The translations under genes and the position numbers were made by a program. A DNA stretch of 64,000 nucleotides. Origin: Paragonimus skrjabini miyazakii. Its lineage: Eukaryota > Platyhelminthes > Trematoda > Plagiorchiida > Troglotrematidae. Below, in pieces: positions 49,771-61,217 of the stretch. The stretch covers positions 126,792-190,791 of the forward strand of contig JTDE01000236.1 of the NCBI GenBank assembly GCA_014338405.1, in the 5' to 3' direction. Numbering within the stretch: position 1 is the stretch's first letter; the number at the start of each line of letters is the position of its first letter. The notes below the pieces were generated by a model. That model was given only the letters and a program-made list of their open reading frames with translations. It did not search any database and had not been told where the DNA came from.

Positions 49771-50098
49771 ATATAAACGTTGGAAGTTACAGCACATTGA
49801 CACCTATAGAAAGACATACGTTGATTGCATCTGTTAACATTTTCTGGGTCCGATCAGGTAGGTGGAGTTCATCTGGATTAAAAGTTTGATTACTAAGTGT
49901 GTTACTGTTTATGGCTTTGACATAATGTACTTCTTTACCACTCTTCCGGGCTAATCGTTTAAAAACTGCCACGATCAGAGCAGGTTCCTTAAAAGAGACA
50001 GAATGCCTTGGACGCCGATCCACCTAATTATTATGAGCAGCTTTTTATATTCATGTTCTTTGTGTTTGACTGGTATGACTCTACTGTAGTGAGGACGA

Positions 50099-50383
50099 GC
50101 GATTACACTATACTAGTCACACCAGTAGTAGTCAGTAGTGGGGCATTGAAGTGGCCGCGGGAAAAATACAAGAAGAAACATCGGAGTTCATCATCGCATG
50201 AAATAGTTCTTGGTACATACAGGAAATGAACATTAGCGTCCATGGCGACCGTCACGGTCTGAAACCAGTACCGTACGCAGATGAGTGTTTTTATTTGTTG
50301 TTATATTGAAACGCATAACTCATGTGTTGCTTTCCTGAATACAAAACCCATGAGCCACCCGCGTTCTTAGCTGACAATACTAT
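50099..50383 (+). repeat. D-element, diverged copy 3
   Basis: It aligns with copies 1 and 2 from GCGATTACACTATACTAGTC to CGCGTTCTTAGCTGACAATA, with many substitutions and small gaps. It is the oldest of the four. Confidence 0.75.
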
Positions 50384-53300
50384 TACAGGTAAATTGTTGA
50401 CTGGACTGTATGGATTTTTTACAGACAGCTGTTTTAATACAGCAGTGTTTTGGATAATTCATGGATTTGGCTAAAAAAGGAGGGAAAACTGTCCATCCAA
50501 GCTTTAAACATGACCTTTAGGTTAGAATGGCAACTATGAAAAGTTTTGCAACTACCACAAAATCTCGTACTCTGACTGTTTCGTTCAAAGTTCACACGTT
50601 GTGTTATGTTGTACAAGGCTGATTTTGCTACAGAAGCGTATGTTAGTGGTGGGCAATTAGTGTTTCCACTAGAGCTTATAGAAGTCAGTCAGCTACTTCG
50701 AAATGATGTACAACTTATCACAGATGCCCATGGTGAAAAATCTCACATGCGGACCTCGTCCAGTTGTCATCAGTTGACGGAAATGACATCGGGATCGGCG
50801 CCATTTTACTCAACTAAAGGGGATAATTGCATATACAGGTGAGATGTTAACGAAATCAGACAGCAACTATCCCACTGCTGTGTAGAAATGCTCAGCTATA
50901 GTCTGAGTGTTATAACTTTAAAGAACTTATCTCATAGGGAAAGCTTTTCGCATCCAGATAGATAACAAATCCTTATCTTGACAGACCACGTTGGAAGCTG
51001 TTTGGTTCGATTCCAAGAGCATAACGTTACTATCCGAGACATCCTTGACAGATATAACGAAATATGAGTTGAGCTGAGACTACCAGCACAAGAAATAAAG
51101 CTACCGGTTTAAATCGTCCTGCTGAACAACTTTCTGGTAGCCGGCAACTAAATAATGTCCCAAGAAATATCGTTCTTGGAAACCACCCGCAAAGAAAATG
51201 ATTATCAGTCAAAAGTTACACAAAAATTCAACAACATAAAAACAGTCGTCATGATGGTTCAGGAAATAAGCGACCTTTCCTTGTTGTCGCACAATGGTGA
51301 TCATATAACTTCTCCGTTGATAAATTCTTTCGTGGTAGCCTGTAACGAATATCTACTCGATTCACCGCTTATCCAAACCCTGATACAATAGGAGTTGTAA
51401 CAAGAGACCAATCCAAACGTCGCGTTGAAGATACTACATCAGGATTGGACGACCAGTCTCAATGTTACACCTTCTGTTATTCGCTTATTTCTTTGTTCCG
51501 TATTGCACCAATCAACGTTCAGTTTGTCACTTTGTATGTGTCCATATGATCAGCCAATGAGTGACTATGATTTCTTTGATACTGTTGTACATTCATAAAT
51601 TCGGCTTCTTGTCTCACGAATATGAACTGCTTAGTGCAACCAGTGCGAGGTCTTCTTCTTAGTACTTGCGTGGGAGGTTTCAATCCGAGTGCGATTTCTA
51701 GGGCTATTCGAAGTTCCTAATTCTGAGTATTACATAGCTATTGGACGTACACTCCATACGATTAAACTATTGTTCCTAATCAACTGGATCACATCATTGC
51801 CGAAAACATGGCCACCGCTCAACGTCCAAACCTACATAAATAATGAAGTTCTGTGAGAATCTGGAACATCATCTGGGCAGAATGTAGCGACAACTGCGCA
51901 ATATCTCATTTTTGGTCCGTAAAACGCACACGTATACCCTGAGGTCTCATTCTGGCACGAAAATGACGCGTCCTAAAACACTAGTGTTATCGATCTCTAG
52001 ATACTTTTTAACATGTTACCATTAATTAAACCGGGGAAACACCTTTTGGACAGGATATGCAACAAAAACCAGTCTTCTTTGGTACGTGGAGGCGGTAGCA
52101 GTTACCGAGAAGAATCCACCTTTCTACGTGCAGAAAGATTCGCTTGTACACACCAGGTTGCTTTGTTACCTGGTTTGCGTTGGATTGTACGTAGTTGTTA
52201 AGTTTGCTGATTTGGTTACCATTACCCACTGAATTTTACTATATAAACCTCGAAGATCACAATATGTAACTGATAATATACATTCAAAAGCCCTACAGAA
52301 ATACAATGTAGTACAAACTGTTTCCGAATTGTGCGTTGAAATATTGATTAGTCAATAATATGATGTTCAGGTAGGCGGAATATTCAAACAGATGAAGGCG
52401 GTAACAAAACCAAGGAGAACTTTTTCGTAGATGGAGATGTTATACATCTGAAACCGTCAACTTCTGGTGAAATATCAACTTGTCGTGGAGATATAGTTCA
52501 GTATGGGTCAATGCCACGACTGATTTCGACTTACACACAATGGTGCCTACAGGGAAGCAAGAAATAAGTACAGAAGTTTATGAAGAAAGGTATTTTGGGT
52601 TTGCACTCTGGAGGGATATAACCAACTTCAATTGAACTTGTCCCAAATACCAATAGGATATAGAAACAGTGACAACAATGTGGCGTTGCAGCTCATTATA
52701 ACACCATAAGTCGCACTTATGAAAAACTAGTTAGACAATTCAAGGAAATTACAATACTGAAGAAAGCTGTATGCAGACCAAAAGATTCACTCTTACTGGT
52801 AAGTAGTATTATGTTGGTTTTCCATCAAGAGGACTGAACAGCCTGAAGTGTCAACAAGTTTGGAATTGCTCATTTTATAAACATCCAAGTTTACTACAGA
52901 GGTCTGCAAATTGATCTGAGATGGGGTAGTTAGTATCAGTTGGTCAAGTCACTGGACGACTCGTCATGCGACTAATTTCAAGAGGTTATCCGATGAGACG
53001 CATTTGTTCTTAGTTAGTCTATTCGTCATTGGAATGAGTCAATGATGAGACCATTTTGCAAGAACATTTAACATAGCGCATTTTCATCGTGCCAAATATA
53101 GTTCACATTGTCTGTTATGACCGATCAACAATAGCTTTGAATAATGGAAATGTTCAAGTTGAGGATGATCTAATGACTCTGTTGAAGTCAACCAAAATAA
53201 GTTAGACTGTAGAAACGCTTTTGATCGTAAACCTCACTGACGGCACTGTTATATGCGAATGGTATCGAAACTGACGAAGGCCTGTCAGTGTCAGTCGGAA

Positions 53301-56017
53301 TATTTTTGAACGCATTTGATCAGTGAAATTTATACGTAGAAAATGAAATTGTCACGGTAAGTTCTGGCAAAGTCGTTTCTCCCGGGAAAAAAATCAATTC
53401 AAGCTTTAAATACTAGTTATTATTGTCTACAGATTCATCAGAGTTCGACAGAACACCTCTCTTACTGAACCTCTAAAAGAATATCTTAATCTGAAGATTA
53501 CCAAAGAATTAAAGCAAATAAAATTGGTTGTGATATAACAAAATACTCAACTAAGTAATACAGTTCGACGTTTGTAAACTCCAACTTTATTGTACGAAAA
53601 TATTGAAGTCAACCCTTATGTCTGATTAATCGCCATGAAATATACCCGTTCTGAAGCCCAACGATCTCAGTTTCGTTTCTGTCACTGTCGATACGGCAAA
53701 AATATTGATATATGTTGGCCCCTCGTCCATTTCCTCAACTACAATGAGACTTCAGTGGAACACTTTTTATATACACCACTAAACACTCCTCGCAATTCAA
53801 TACAAACAGGAGTCACAAAACAAGTGATGGAACGATTGTCAATAATAAGATTTAGTTAGGATGGGAATTGTTTTTTAGAACTACAGTTGCCAGAAACCAA
53901 TCGATCGGAGTCCTCTGACATTTATATTACTCGTAATAGATAAGACGACAATAAAAGTTAGAATACTGTCAACCACGTTTGTCTCCGAATTAAAAATATC
54001 CCTACGATAGTATCATGTTCTGGTGTTGATTGTTAATCGCTAGCCAGCTTTTTAATTCCCGCGTTTTCTGTCCGTGCCGACTTTTTATTGGCTAACATTC
54101 AGTGGATTAATCGATTGGTCAATGGCATGCACTCATACAAATCATCCTTCGACATGTCGGTGTCTATACCCCAAGGCGATTGTTTGTTGCTAATTGTGGT
54201 TGTGTTGGAAAACATGACGCATCTATGGCATTGCGGCTGGTAAATGCGCCCCATGGATATTATTTTGTTACACACGGTGTCTTATTGTTGTTGTCATGCT
54301 AACTTAAAGGGTCTGGATACAGTGGGAAATAGACTACATTTGTGACTTATCTACACTTATTCTTCCTTACTCAAGTACTTTAGAGAAATTATCAATGTCA
54401 TTTTGTTAACGACCATTAGTGCTACGAATCAATGGAAACGCCCATTTTCAAAGCAAGTCATATTAACTACGATCGATGAGGGAATGGGCGCTGACCTAAA
54501 CAACAATAGAGGCGCAAAAGCAAACAAATGGCCCCAAGCAGAAATGCGGTTTAATATGTGGCGGGAACGGTTTACAGGGTCAGCCGACAGCACCAAGAAG
54601 CAGAGGTTAAAAAATGTGCCGGATTAAATGGTTTTTCATAATTCCGAAGTGCTGCTATCAACGAGGACCCATTCTACCCGGAACAAACTACGACTGTTCT
54701 TTTTGTACTGCATAAAATTCAGTCAACATCTTGTTGTCTGCGTACATGCGTGAGTTTCAAGGAATGTGACCACTGTCAATACCGGTGTAGGCCTGCAATA
54801 TCGGTCAAAGAACAGTTCTAGGATAGGAGTGATAAACGATTCGAGGATCAGTGTTGAACGCATGTTATCGCCAGCTAGGACTCAGCTAAGGGACCGAGAT
54901 CCTGGCCGCAGTGTGAAATCTGATTCACCATTCCAAGTTCTCATCAGCCCATTCTGCCTGACCTCAGCAGTTACCCACAACAGTGCCTTCGATTGCCGCA
55001 GCTTTATGAGCGTGAACAGCAGTTACGTCTGATTCGATGAAGGTTTACAGGGCACCGCTGGCTTCTCGTTGAATACATGGACTGCGTATTCCCTTGGTAG
55101 ATACTTGGCCTTTTATAAAAACAGACGTTAGGACTAACCCACTTCCAGTCTAAGAAAATGTTGATACTGTGTTTTTTCCCCCCACTCAACCCAAATAAAA
55201 AATGTCATAACTTCGTTTGACCTCCATACACCTGAGCTATGCTAACAAGGTTCTGACTGACTAACACCTGATTGGCCGTTCGATCGCTGAACTGCTGACC
55301 GCACCGCAATGCACTGGCCAGTAGTGTGCATCTTACAATATGTTATTAATTCTTGTTTGGGAGTCCGAAAAGACCTAACTGTTGTTGTTGGTGATGATGG
55401 TCTGGCAGACCTAACACAGTAGGTGAACTATCAGTTGTTGACACTCGAAACCACACCCTACAAACTAAATCGACATACCCTGGTGCCTTCAAATCCGCAT
55501 AATAGATTTATCCATATCCGAGAATATTCTATAATGGGGAGTTCGAAATCCGTGTAATTTAATATCGCGCTGTTTACTACATGACCTTGCGGGATAATTG
55601 TTTTAACCATTGGTAAGGCTTGTTATTTTCTATATGGGAGCGTACACACACTCCGTTTGGAACGGTATCACCTAAAATTTCAAAAGAATTAAATCAATAC
55701 TGAGTTTTACGGTCAGTAGATTTCTGGTGTACTGTACGTGTGAACGTGGTAATCAAGCCATCGATGCTGGCACACAGGCAGACACATTGAAGTTGCATAT
55801 GAACGATATCTAAGCACAGAGTAATTGTATGTCTCAGAAGTTAACGATTGAATAGTCTGTATATTCTGTCTTGAAAACTCCATAGTGATCACGTCCTCTA
55901 ACACAAAAATCCCTCAAGTTAATATTATGGAATGCGAAGCCTGAGAAGTGTCCCCTTACACACATCTCTAATAAAGCAGAAACTGTGAGCCTGAGTCACA
56001 CAGTAAGAAAAGTAGTC
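50384..56017. other. stretch with no recognised gene
   Basis: ATG-initiated plus frames at 51155-51391 (78 codons) and 53635-53859 (74 codons) have protein-like composition but no motif I know. The rest holds no LINE, PLE or SINE signature that I can see. Confidence 0.35.
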
Positions 56018-56300
56018 AACCTGATCATTACTCACAAGCGAAAGTGGTTGGGCGTTCACATATGATAATTCGGTCGTGCCTAACGTGAGGTCAATGGCGC
56101 AGTGGTAAACACGGTTGCCTCATGAACAACATGTCCGTGGTTCAAGTCCCGGCGGTGGCGATGACATGCACTACTGACGAGCTCTAATGAGAGCGAAACT
56201 CGAGTCTAGTGCTTCCTTTCGAAAAGGGCCTACTGGAAAGTCTATGGGGATGTGACAGCTGCGATCAATTGTGGGTGACGTTCAACTTGATAATAAATAA
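56018..56300 (+). repeat. HH-SINE, best copy (tRNA-like head, ribozyme, tail)
   Basis: The element matches 38786-38878 from AACCTGATCATTACTCAC to box A, then continues without a break. Box A is TGGCGCAGTGG (56095-56105) and box B is GGTTCAAGTCC (56139-56149), both near-perfect pol III promoter words at tRNA spacing. The hammerhead is at 56168-56212. The tail carries ACTGGAAAGTCTATGGGG and GTTGTGGGTGACGTTCAACT, and ends in an A-rich ATAATAAATAAAG. The upstream 5' region seen at 21597 is missing, so this copy is truncated or of a shorter subtype. The layout resembles schistosome SMalpha repeats, where a pol III head drives a hammerhead RNA. Confidence 0.85.
56168..56212 (+). ncRNA. hammerhead ribozyme, intact core
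   Basis: Stem I GCACTA (56168-56173); CTGACGA (56174-56180); stem II GCTCT-AATG-AGAGC (56181-56194); GAAA (56195-56198); minimal stem III C-TCGA-G; GTC ending at 56206; stem I return TAGTGC (56207-56212). Every catalytic core position of the family is present and both long stems are perfect. Predicted self-cleavage lies between 56206 and 56207. It differs from the 38625-38581 copy only in the stem II loop (AATG against AGTG). Confidence 0.88.
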
Positions 56301-58989
56301 AGTCAGAAAAAGTTTACTGACTGGTTTCACTTAAGATGGACGAATGGTTTTGTTAAGCGGTGAATTCAAGACTCGAAGGGCTAAGTTTGTGTAAAACTCA
56401 TGCTAAATTAAGAGGACCGGAAAACCGCAGGCCAGAGTGCGTGCAAATATAGGCAAATACTTAGAAAGGGTTAATTCTTTTCAACAGAATATTGGATATA
56501 AAATGCTTGCATATTCTAAAACGATGAGACACAAGATAAGTGACAAATTGTTGATGAATGATTCTGTTGCAACATGAAAAATACCTTAGAGTTTGATCAA
56601 ACATTCGAACTCCTTCGAAGGAAAACCACGAGGAGCAGCTGGTTTCCAGTATACCTGGTCACTGGAACATATGCACTAAATGGTCTATTAAGTAACGTGA
56701 AATGGAGAAAAGCCGTTAACACTTGATCTAGAAAATATAACTTTCTGACGAGTAAAAACTATGGAACAATTTCTCAAAGTTACATCTGTTTGTCTAAAAG
56801 ACAGAAAACCAAAAATACACACACCGTACATAAGATGGGGAGAGGGCGATTATTAGAAAACGTTTCGTTATAATTACTTTTCATAAAAGAAAATAGTATA
56901 TTAAGATATTGCTGACCGGCTCACAGTACACATGACTGCTACAATCACTAGTACAATTTAGTGACAACTCAACTTTGGTTTCAGTTGATGAGCAACATGA
57001 AAGTTCCTACTCTCAAAAGAAATGTGTGCTGTCACGTGTTACCACTGCCTAATTTGTCCGATTTTGTGGTGTTCCGATGGCGATCGATACACACGGGCAC
57101 ACACCCCACTCACTGCACAACATGCAGTCCACGTGATCACTTGCACGATCCAGGTGCTAACCGTAATCGATTTTGTTTGCACATCTTTTCTGCCACTGAG
57201 GTTATGAATCCTGCTAAGTACGTAGAATTTTCCTACATGAACACGTAAGTCAGTGAAATCGCGCCACCAAGCGTTCTACGCCAGAAGTTTATAATGTTCC
57301 TATAGATTTCATCCTGTACATAGCTAGCAGGGTGGAAATGGGGATCTCCAGTTTGGATTGTACACCACTCCCACCTGTTACTTTCCTGCTTTCTTGACAG
57401 CTAATGCTGATCTGATCCTCGGCCTTTAGACTGTTGACATTTCAGGTATTCAGTTATTCGTCCAACTTGGTATTTATGTTACAAACGTTTCGTCACCAAA
57501 CGAGCTAATAGTATCAATGCGTATGGGTTTGAACATAAAATGTTGTTGGTATTTTGCCGCCTTCACAGCGTAAAGGTTAAAGCCATACGAGAGTCGTTTA
57601 TGCAGACGGAAAACAACATTAACAGATCTTGGAGGAAGTTTCCTGTTTTTTTTTGGCAATTCCTTTGTGAATAATTTGTTTGGTAGCGTAGTACCAAGTG
57701 AATTTCGAGAAGGTTTTACCAAAACAGGACTAGTTTCACAGGTTCCAGTAGTATAAGAAGAGTCAGCTAGGCGCTGTCAAGTAAGCTCATGCGTCCGCTG
57801 TGTTGTAGTCTAAAGAATGATTTTTCAGTTAATCGCTGGTTGTGCGTTGGTGGCTTCCATGTGAAAAGCCTCCCACATGGTCCAGTACAGTTTCAATGGA
57901 GAAAGTTTACCTACACACAGTGGCACATAATGTACACATGTGGCATTAATACATACAAGCGTCTAGGACGTAATGCCACGTTTAATGAGTTTGTCAGAAA
58001 CTCGGGCTCTGTTCGTATGGAGACTGTTCCATGATATCAGTCATTTATTAATGATCAATGTAAAGTACCGTTTCAGGACTGTTTTGAAGTTTATTGTAAA
58101 CGCATGGTGTCCTGCCTTCTACACAGGAAGATCTACACGAATCGCCCTTAAGTGTTGTTTTCCGGCACTTTTTGTGTAGGAATTTCGACGATGACTATTT
58201 CAGTGATTCTGTCTGTGCCGTGTTTTTAACGTTGAACGTTTTTGGAAAATGCACGGACCTGATTATCATATGCATTGGACTGGGTTTCGTAATTAGTGGT
58301 CGTCAACACAGTGGGGTGTCATAATTGAACCATCCGGGCTATCAAACGGATATACCATAGAAACCTCAGTTCGCAAAAAAACACCCAACCCGGGGCCCAC
58401 ATTTTGTAAACCGATCTGAAGTAGACAAAAGATGATCGTCTGTTGAAGTTGTAATTCTTAAAGACTGATGATATTGGATATGTAGCTACTCTAGTGTTAG
58501 TCCCTTGTGTTAGTTCAGTCGTCTTTAGAGTAAACTCTATCGATAGCCACAGATTACTTAGGCAACTAATATGCTGGGATTTAGTGTGTTTCGTGCTGAG
58601 TTTGAGGATACACTAAGTGCTTCACGCTAACCTATTGGCCTAGTGAAACATTTTAACCGAAGGAGTAGTCAGTCAGTTGGGAGTAAACGTGCTATTTTTG
58701 TTGACTTGCGAGCTTTCGCTCTTTCAGAGGGCAGTATTATAGATTACGATAATCCGGTGGAATGTATAAGTTTTCTTTGTGGAGAATTAGAGCATTTGGA
58801 GAACAACCGTAAACACATCTCTAAGATATCTTGTGTCCTCCATACCAAACTCCCTGCTCTCGGCATGCATAGTAATCATTCATCAATGCAGTAAGAAGAC
58901 ATATGTTGCGATATGTTAACATTTCGTTTACTCTCATCATTCGCAAACGTAAAACATGCAAGTTATATATGACACACAAATGGAGATAG
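56301..58989. other. stretch with no recognised gene
   Basis: The plus frame at 58643-58894 reads like protein (for example KRAIFVDLRAFALSEGSIID) but has no assignable family or clear splice sites. Other frames here look random. Confidence 0.35.
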
Positions 58990-59590
58990 ATAGGGTACGG
59001 ACACGCATACAGTCACACCACACAGGTTGTCCCCACAACAACGGCAACCCTATGGGTCGTTTCAACCACTTTTGTGCACATAGCGCCGGCTGGTGAGTTC
59101 TAATCAACATGGCTTCGCTAAAGGCCAGTAGCTCTGGGTTCTTTTGATGGAACAATATTTTGAATGATCTAAGTGGGTCAATCTGGTGACCTGTTATCAT
59201 GAGGTGTGTGACAATCGATGATGCGGGGCTTCGAGTAACTGAGTCACCGGTTTCAGTGGTATGGACACGCATACAGTCACACTACGTATTGCGTCATCAC
59301 CACCACGGCAACCCTATAGGTTGCTCCAACCACTTTTGTGCACATAGCGCCGGCTGGTGAGTTCTAATCAACATGGCTTCGCTAAAGGCCAGTAGCTTCG
59401 GGTTCTTTTGATGGAACAATATTTTGAATGATCTAAGTGGGTCAATCTGGTGACCTGCTATCATGAGGTGTCTGGCTATGGATGATGCGGGGCTTCAAGT
59501 GTTCTGTCATTCGCTGAGATAGCTATCGGTTTGTTCTGCCTATGTAAATGTCAATGCAACTGCAAGTGAACTGATAATCATTGTAAGAGT
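58990..59590 (-). pseudogene. Penelope-like element GIY-YIG region with internal tandem duplication
   Basis: Minus strand from 59590: YQFTCSCIDIYIGRTNR then stop, then LSQRMTEHLKP. This is the GIY-YIG nuclease start, with paired cysteines, the YIGRT block and the conserved Arg and Glu-His. The C-terminal half then occurs twice. The copy at 58995-59236 stays in frame: IVTHLMITGHQIDPLRSFKI, then SEAMLIRTHQPALCAQKWLK and RPIGLPLLW. The copy at 59259-59500 is frameshifted. The unit is 264 bp and the copies are about 90% or more identical over most of their length. No reverse transcriptase was recognised upstream. Confidence 0.8.
59259..59500 (-). repeat. second unit of the 264-bp tandem duplication
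   Basis: It matches 58995-59236 in the same orientation, including the long identical run around GTGCACATAGCGCCGGCTGG and TGGAACAATATTTTGAATGA. Confidence 0.85.
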
Positions 59591-60683
59591 AATACGCAAT
59601 ATTTTGTTAAATTCAGTTTCGAAAGCTATTAATAGCCTGTGGATTTAGTGCACATATGAGAGTGATATCATTTTGCTCGATTCTACTGCTTCGGGTTGTC
59701 TGGATGATGCTTATCGTTCATTCATATTTTCATTGTCGTCTGATAGCAATTGTCAAGGGATGCCTTTGATTATTTCTATCGACTAAGCGCCTTCACGATT
59801 CCGTTTACCAGGTAAAATCTCAATGGGATCACTTGTATGAATCTTGTGTGAGTAAAGAACTACGGTTTCGTGTACCAGCAGTTGAATCACAGCGCAAAAG
59901 TGGGACTCGGAGTCACCGTTTAGTTGCGAATATTTAAAGTAATATTGTATGTTGTGTTTACTCATCCAAAAAAAAACAGTGCAAGAGGTACCGTGTACGA
60001 ATCAGCATTTACTTGATTAAGTTGATTTCTAGAATTTTCTGTATTTGTCATGTACGCAATCTTGGATACTTACACGGTACACTACATTATACGCATTCGT
60101 GACAGTACTTAATGGCTGAGATAGATTTATAACGGTTTAAGTAGTCTGAAACATTTATTCGACTTGATAACTGATGAGAGTGTGTGTCATGGTTGCGTTT
60201 ACATTTTACCCAATGTCGTATGGTCGCTTAATTTTCAACAGATGTGTGATGAGATGTTGTACCCTTATAATGTATATTCAGTTGTAACACAACAGATTTT
60301 TCACTGCCTATCTAACTGAGTGTGTCTTGATAGTTCGTTACCTCATACAACACATTACATCTGATAACCATCCTCATTTGCAATCACACTTTGTGATCGG
60401 TCATTCCGTTGATCAAACCGTAGAAAACCACAACGTGGCGACAGTTGCCAGCGACAATGCTTGTAACTCCACGGTTTACCATGTTGTGGAATATCAACGC
60501 GCATAACGACCTCCAGGATTTTCTCTAGTGAATTATATGCTGGCCTTGTAAAATGGCTGCTGCAATCGGGTTTGAATAATCTACATTTTAAGTCCAAAAT
60601 ACTTTTGTTTCTACGCTTCACCTGTTAACTGAACAAAAAATATGCTATTCATTACCACACTGTTTAACAGAGTACCACTCCAT
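59591..60683. other. stretch with no recognised gene
   Basis: Probably covers the lost upstream part of the PLE. Only short frames are present. Confidence 0.35.
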
Positions 60684-60802
60684 ACTAGGTCGTGTTAACC
60701 ATCTCTGTTCTTCAAGTCATGCCCTGGATAGCACAGTAAGATAAGTTTGTCTGCGTACGTCTTTTGCATCTAATCTTCGGTCAACATTTTGGCAGCTTCG
60801 CG
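60684..60802 (+). repeat. 119-bp direct repeat, left copy
   Basis: It matches 61099-61217 with two mismatches, from ACTAGGTCGTGTTAACC to GGCAGCTTCGCG. It immediately precedes D-element copy 4. Confidence 0.92.
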
Positions 60803-61101
60803 ATCGTAACATACTACTCATACAACTGCTATTCAGTAGTAGGACCGGAACATATATTTTGACATGGTACAAGCCACAGGAAAAGTGCAGGAAGGAAAAT
60901 CAGAGTGCAGTATCACCTATAGGAGTCCCTGCTACTTAATGGAACTGAGCATTGACGTCTGCGGCAGCCGAGACGGTCTGAGGCTGAATACCGCGTGCAA
61001 ATGAGTGGTTTTGTTTCAGGTCTTGTTTAAATACTTAACCCCTGTATTGCTTGGTCGAATAAATAACCCTTGTGCCATCTGCGTTCTTGGATCGCAACAC
61101 T
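60800..61101 (+). repeat. D-element, copy 4
   Basis: GCGATCGTAACATACTACTC to TTCTTGGATCGCAACACTA, collinear with copies 1 and 2 and with scattered differences that break the shared open frame. Its ends overlap the flanking 119-bp repeats by three bases each side. Confidence 0.85.
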
Positions 61102-61217
61102 AGGTCGTGTTAACCATCTCTGTTCTTCAAGTCATGCCCTGGATAGCACAGTAAGATAAGTTTGTCTGCCTACGTCTTCTGCATCTAATCTTCGGTCAAC
61201 ATTTTGGCAGCTTCGCG
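61099..61217 (+). repeat. 119-bp direct repeat, right copy
   Basis: Partner of 60684-60802. This sequence does not flank the other D-elements, so it is not part of the element. Confidence 0.92.
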
